Below are positions 61,501 to 64,000 of a stretch of DNA of 64,000 nt, piece by piece. How positions within the stretch are numbered: position 1 is the stretch's first letter; the number at the start of each line of letters is the position of its first letter. The stretch lies in contig WNKP01000001.1 of assembly GCA_009797885.1 (NCBI GenBank), positions 744,001 through 808,000 on the forward strand, given 5' to 3'. The notes under the pieces were generated by a model, which saw only the letters and a program-made list of their open reading frames with translations, did not search any database and was not told the DNA's origin. Made by a program: the position numbers and the translations under genes. The DNA comes from Flavobacteriaceae bacterium GF1 (GTDB lineage Bacteria; Bacteroidota; Bacteroidia; Flavobacteriales; Flavobacteriaceae).

Positions 61501-64000
61501 GTAGAAATAATCAGGTGTTCCCGATCCTGCTGGAATGGTCACCTCAATTTGTGCGGATTGCTGTGCATTGTTTATATCACAGGCAAAAGGGGTCACGTTT
61601 GTTATGGTTGCGGACAAAGCGGTGGGTTCACCAACAGAAACTTGGTCCGTGGCCACACAGTTCCGGTTAGATGTAACGGTGATATCATAGGTGCCTGCAG
61701 GAAGACCCGTAAATACGCCATTGTTTTGGGTAAAAGTGTTAGTGCCATCGGTGATTTCAAAAGTGTATGGCGGGTTATCATTGATACCACTACCCGTTGG
61801 TGCCAGATTCACGGTTATTGAGCCATCGGAAGCACCAAAACAACTAACATCGGTAACTCCTGTAGCCAAAAGGGTCACTGCTGTGGGTTCTTCCAAGCTA
61901 ATGGGAACAGCAACAAAACAATTGGGGGTGCCCAATGTAGCATCGGTCACCCTTACAATATAGTTTCCAAAGGCAACCCCCGTAAATTGGGAACCTATGG
62001 GAACAAGTCCAGTATCGGTTAGGTCCGTCCTAAGCAACTGAACGGTGTTCGTTCCAGATCCCCCAGCAACCACAAAATCTATTATACCATCTGCCGTGTT
62101 ACAGCTGGGTTGTGTATTGACCATGGCGGAAAGGGTCAACTGGGGTGAAATGGTTATGTTTTCCGTTTCCCCACACCCATTGGCATCCCTAATCGTTACG
62201 GTATGGCCTCCTGAGGCCAGATTGGCATAAGTATGGGCAAAGCTTGTAATGCTCTGGAATACAGCACCATCAAGACTCATGGTGTAGGGTCCCACGCCCG
62301 TATTTACGGCATCCAATACTACGGAAATGGCGAAGTTCCCTTCAGGGGCGCATTCGTCCACAATGGCCAAAGTGATATCCGGGGTGGTATCGGCAGCTAT
62401 GGTTACGGCCAAAGGCGTATTGATGATACATCCGTTGGCGTCCCTAACATAGATGTCCCATGCGGTCGCGGTCAATGGATTCAGTTCCAAGGTACTATCA
62501 AATGCGAATGTTGCGGGAACACCGGTTCCACTCTGCGAGGCGCCATAGGTATAGGGTCCCGTTCCACCCGATCCCTGTACCGTCACAATGGAGTTGGCCT
62601 CGTTACAGTTGGCATTAACGTTGTCCAGTAGGGTAAGGACCAAAGGCTGTGGGGCATCAATGGTTACGGCATTGGTCTCCGTGGTGCACAGGGGGTCTGC
62701 GGTTTCCGTGATACGTACGGCATAGGTCCCAGCACCAAGCGTAGTGGACACGGTAAACGTATAAGGATCGGTTGTGGCGTTATTGGAATCGTTGGTCCCA
62801 ACTATGGGATTGCCGAGGTTATCCAATACCACATAGTCAAATGTTCCAGTATATCCCGTAACGGTGACTTCTATGGTCCCATCCGTAGCATCGCTACAGG
62901 TAGCATCGGAAGTTACGGTTGCTACAGCATTTATAAGATCATAAGGGTCGACCACATGCTGAACGATAACGGAACAGTTCGTCGTTGTATCGGTCACCTC
63001 GTATACATAGGTGCCGGGAGCGGTAATGACGATGTTTGTTGGATCGGCAACGGGACTTCCGCTTGGTAATTGTGCATAGGAATAGTTGCCCGAACCGTTG
63101 GCGGCAGCAATCTGAATGATTTCCTGGCCGTTGTTACAGTCTATATCCTGAAGTTCGGTAATGGTGGCCGTTACATCCGCCCTTGCAGGAATAGGGACGT
63201 TTACCGTATCGGTACAACCATTGTCATCGCGTACCACGACCACCACAGCTGGACTTCCATAAGCTACCGTGAAAGTATTCCCGCTACCAAAGGCACCCCC
63301 ATTGAAACTATACTGGTACGGCGCAGTACCGGAGGGGTGTCCCAATGCATCATTGTTGATGCCCACCGTTACGGTACTCACCGCGTCATTACAGGTAAAT
63401 ACCGAGGCACTTGCAGTAATATCAAGTTGCGAGGGTTCATCAATGGTTATGGGTAGTGTGGTACTGCACCCTTTGGTGGAGATAACCGTGACATTGTAAG
63501 TGCCTTGAGTGAGTCCAGGGAATACATTCGAGGCCTGTGTTGTTGTCCCGGCATCCAAACTATACAGGTAGGGGACATCTATATTTCCTGGATTTAGGGT
63601 GGCGGTAAGGGTGCCATCGTTACCACCAAAACAGCTGACGTCAGTCTTGGCAAGGGTGAAGGTGGGGTTCACGGGTGCCGGCAGGGTAATGATTACGGGC
63701 ACAATACATCCGGTATTGTTATCCGCCACTTGAAAGGTATAGGCAATGCTATGGGTAAGTCCACTGAACACGCCGGTAGCATTGGAAGCACCTGCAGGAG
63801 TGGTCTGGGTAAAAGTGTATGCTGCCGACCCTCCATTGGCAGTTATGGTGACCTCCCCGGAGTTGGCAGGGTCACAGTTATCATCGGCGGTTATATTGGC
63901 AATAACTTCCAAAGGGGGAAATATGGTGATGTTTTCCAGTTCGCCACACCCATTGGCATCCACTATTTGTATGGTATGATTGCCTGAGCTCAAATTGGAT
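58531..64000 (-). CDS. Giant SprB-like T9SS adhesin (C-terminal part, 5' end beyond window)
   Basis: At least 1820 aa, continuing beyond the right edge of the window, so the signal peptide is not seen. It has many SprB-type repeats of 70-90 aa (YDITVTSNRNCVATDQVSV, GTYDVLVTDDGGCPFS, VTVSDGWNCDVTTLQVQIDEP and others), each with a terminal Cys pair. The C-terminus, IEIPNYFTPDGNGSNDLWVPENL, LIIIFDRYGRELYRMGYGDQGWNG and LPTGDYWYVIKL, is the type B T9SS sorting domain. It is exported through the outer membrane and should stay on the surface with help from the PorP/SprF-like protein encoded 25 bp downstream. Possible roles: gliding or adhesion. Confidence 0.93.
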   Translation of the reverse strand, partial: SNLSSGNHTIQIVDANGCGELENITIFPPLEVIANITADDNCDPANSGEVTITANGGSAAYTFTQTTPAGASNATGVFSGLTHSIAYTFQVADNNTGCIVPVIITLPAPVNPTFTLAKTDVSCFGGNDGTLTATLNPGNIDVPYLYSLDAGTTTQASNVFPGLTQGTYNVTVISTKGCSTTLPITIDEPSQLDITASASVFTCNDAVSTVTVGINNDALGHPSGTAPYQYSFNGGAFGSGNTFTVAYGSPAVVVVVRDDNGCTDTVNVPIPARADVTATITELQDIDCNNGQEIIQIAAANGSGNYSYAQLPSGSPVADPTNIVITAPGTYVYEVTDTTTNCSVIVQHVVDPYDLINAVATVTSDATCSDATDGTIEVTVTGYTGTFDYVVLDNLGNPIVGTNDSNNATTDPYTFTVSTTLGAGTYAVRITETADPLCTTETNAVTIDAPQPLVLTLLDNVNANCNEANSIVTVQGSGGTGPYTYGASQSGTGVPATFAFDSTLELNPLTATAWDIYVRDANGCIINTPLAVTIAADTTPDITLAIVDECAPEGNFAISVVLDAVNTGVGPYTMSLDGAVFQSITSFAHTYANLASGGHTVTIRDANGCGETENITISPQLTLSAMVNTQPSCNTADGIIDFVVAGGSGTNTVQLLRTDLTDTGLVPIGSQFTGVAFGNYIVRVTDATLGTPNCFVAVPISLEEPTAVTLLATGVTDVSCFGASDGSITVNLAPTGSGINDNPPYTFEITDGTNTFTQNNGVFTGLPAGTYDITVTSNRNCVATDQVSVGEPTALSATITNVTPFACDINNAQQSAQIEVTIPAGSGTPDYFYSVNGGSFLPTGGNVFVHSVNTSGNYDIVVRDANGCLFTLPTQVIEPLNTFTAQVTQINPITCAAPNVEQIQITVNESAAPGDIYTFALLPLGNTSGVQTGSTATTADYDLVQPGNYVFRVTNTTTNCYVDTAPYTIAPYNTIAVMATPTAPSICFGDTNGALEIMVTGYTGGYDYEVFDQAANSILTGTGNTSVNPFPIPGLTGGNYYVRVTETDLGSTFCSADSNTITIASPDMALDVTPREIASVTCTDDQGEIEVIPEGGYPPYDIVLTNTTTSQVYTANDVTGYVFTGLSAGTYDVLVTDDGGCPFSPTSLILSIPNPITTDINASTSLLTCYGDDNASVWADLPIGGSGTYQYQLNVFANFGDLTPIFSTGLQPSNVFNNLGAGIYSITVSDGWNCDVTTLQVQIDEPQEVGANLIQTVQMRCTTNASLLLTATGGDTSGTYQYFDDTTTTWINFNGGNSHTFNNIPPGDYQFMIRDANSCEAMISNQVSVDMVPPLAITIDDTAAFINCTGEASATIMAHATGGLGNYSFELYDDLALTNLLGGPQSSDTFSGLPAGTYVVRVISDDCEEVSEEIRIMDPAPLQIDQETFTDTSCAGIDDGTITVEVSGGTGEILYAITPNLNQFDSQHIFTDLAPGVYDVIAQDRNGCFIPFQFTIEAPEPLMGQAINILPEICAGSADGSFEVQITGGTAPYSTNLNSNNDAGFVQDQILFNGLASGTHVVFVRDAQGCEATVVAEINPGVNLNATVQPIYTCTGNIPENTLELVLEDVSVSADVLYAMDSTDPLDMQLTADFTNMLPGSHSLTIAHANGCMNTIDFEITAFEPLVLALEQRNINEITAVASGGLEDYTFYFDDVANGTDNTIYINRTDTYTVRVVDQNGCEAMAEIFMEFIDIEIPNYFTPDGNGSNDLWVPENLEVFPNVLIIIFDRYGRELYRMGYGDQGWNGIYNNSELPTGDYWYVIKLKGENDDREFVGHFTLYR

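Overview
The window looks like a chromosome segment of a marine-type member of the Flavobacteriaceae (Bacteroidota). The evidence is a type IX secretion type B sorting domain on a giant SprB-like protein next to PorP/SprF, promoter boxes of the TAnnTTTG type, a CarboxypepD_reg/beta-barrel receptor, LytTR regulation, DUF2807 and flavobacterial REP-like palindromes. The genus cannot be fixed from this sequence alone. No CRISPR array, rRNA operon or complete insertion sequence is visible.

Region 1 (86-10257) is an integrative element of about 10.2 kb inserted in the 3' end of a CAT-anticodon tRNA gene (10246-10319, minus). A 13-bp copy of the tRNA 3' end lies at 86-98, beside a tyrosine recombinase gene. 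The order is integrase, unknown, excisionase-like HTH, two small unknowns, VirE/VapE-type primase-helicase, a non-coding stretch with five copies of a 9-mer (possible replication origin), then cargo: OLD-family ATPase-TOPRIM nuclease, DUF2130 PD-(D/E)XK-like coiled-coil protein, a GIY-YIG protein and a small phage-type protein. No relaxase, capsid or terminase gene is seen, so it may be an integrative mobilizable element or a satellite-like element carrying a candidate defence module.

Region 2 (10319-10805) is a second, different invasion of the same tRNA gene. A small GIY-YIG nuclease gene sits between a broken 5' half of the tRNA and the complete tRNA, and the broken half is itself split by a 57-bp GC-rich palindromic repeat. 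The tRNA promoter lies upstream of the broken copy.

Region 3 (11013-22509) is mostly core genes: GH65 glycoside phosphorylase, methylmalonyl-CoA epimerase, rbfA, a LolC/E-type permease, dusB, an M28 lipoprotein peptidase with PDZ domain, a TonB-receptor-like outer-membrane protein and lepA. Region 4 (22510-28332) is accessory and repeat-rich: an ORF6N protein with a palindromic operator candidate, a LytS/LytR-type pair, a Tat-exported NAD-dependent epimerase-like protein, a DUF2927-like protein and a lipoprotein, interspersed with two related repeat families.

Region 5 (28335-40037) holds two very large secreted RHS/YD proteins (2210 and 1090 aa), a lipoprotein that could be their partner, two divergent XRE regulators sharing a direct-repeat operator candidate, and a three-gene set of small membrane-associated proteins. 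Region 6 (40602-58505) is again mainly core: Na+/H+ antiporter, MBL hydrolase, S8 and M1 peptidases, a DUF559-RnpA fusion, S41 peptidase, an orphan C5 DNA methyltransferase, ElaA-type acetyltransferase, a MITE-like element, a CDF metal exporter, rpiB, rnr, DUF2807 protein, LysE-family exporter, tRNA-Cys, folB and PorP/SprF. Region 7 (58531-64000) is the C-terminal 1.8k residues of a giant SprB-like T9SS adhesin whose start lies beyond the window.
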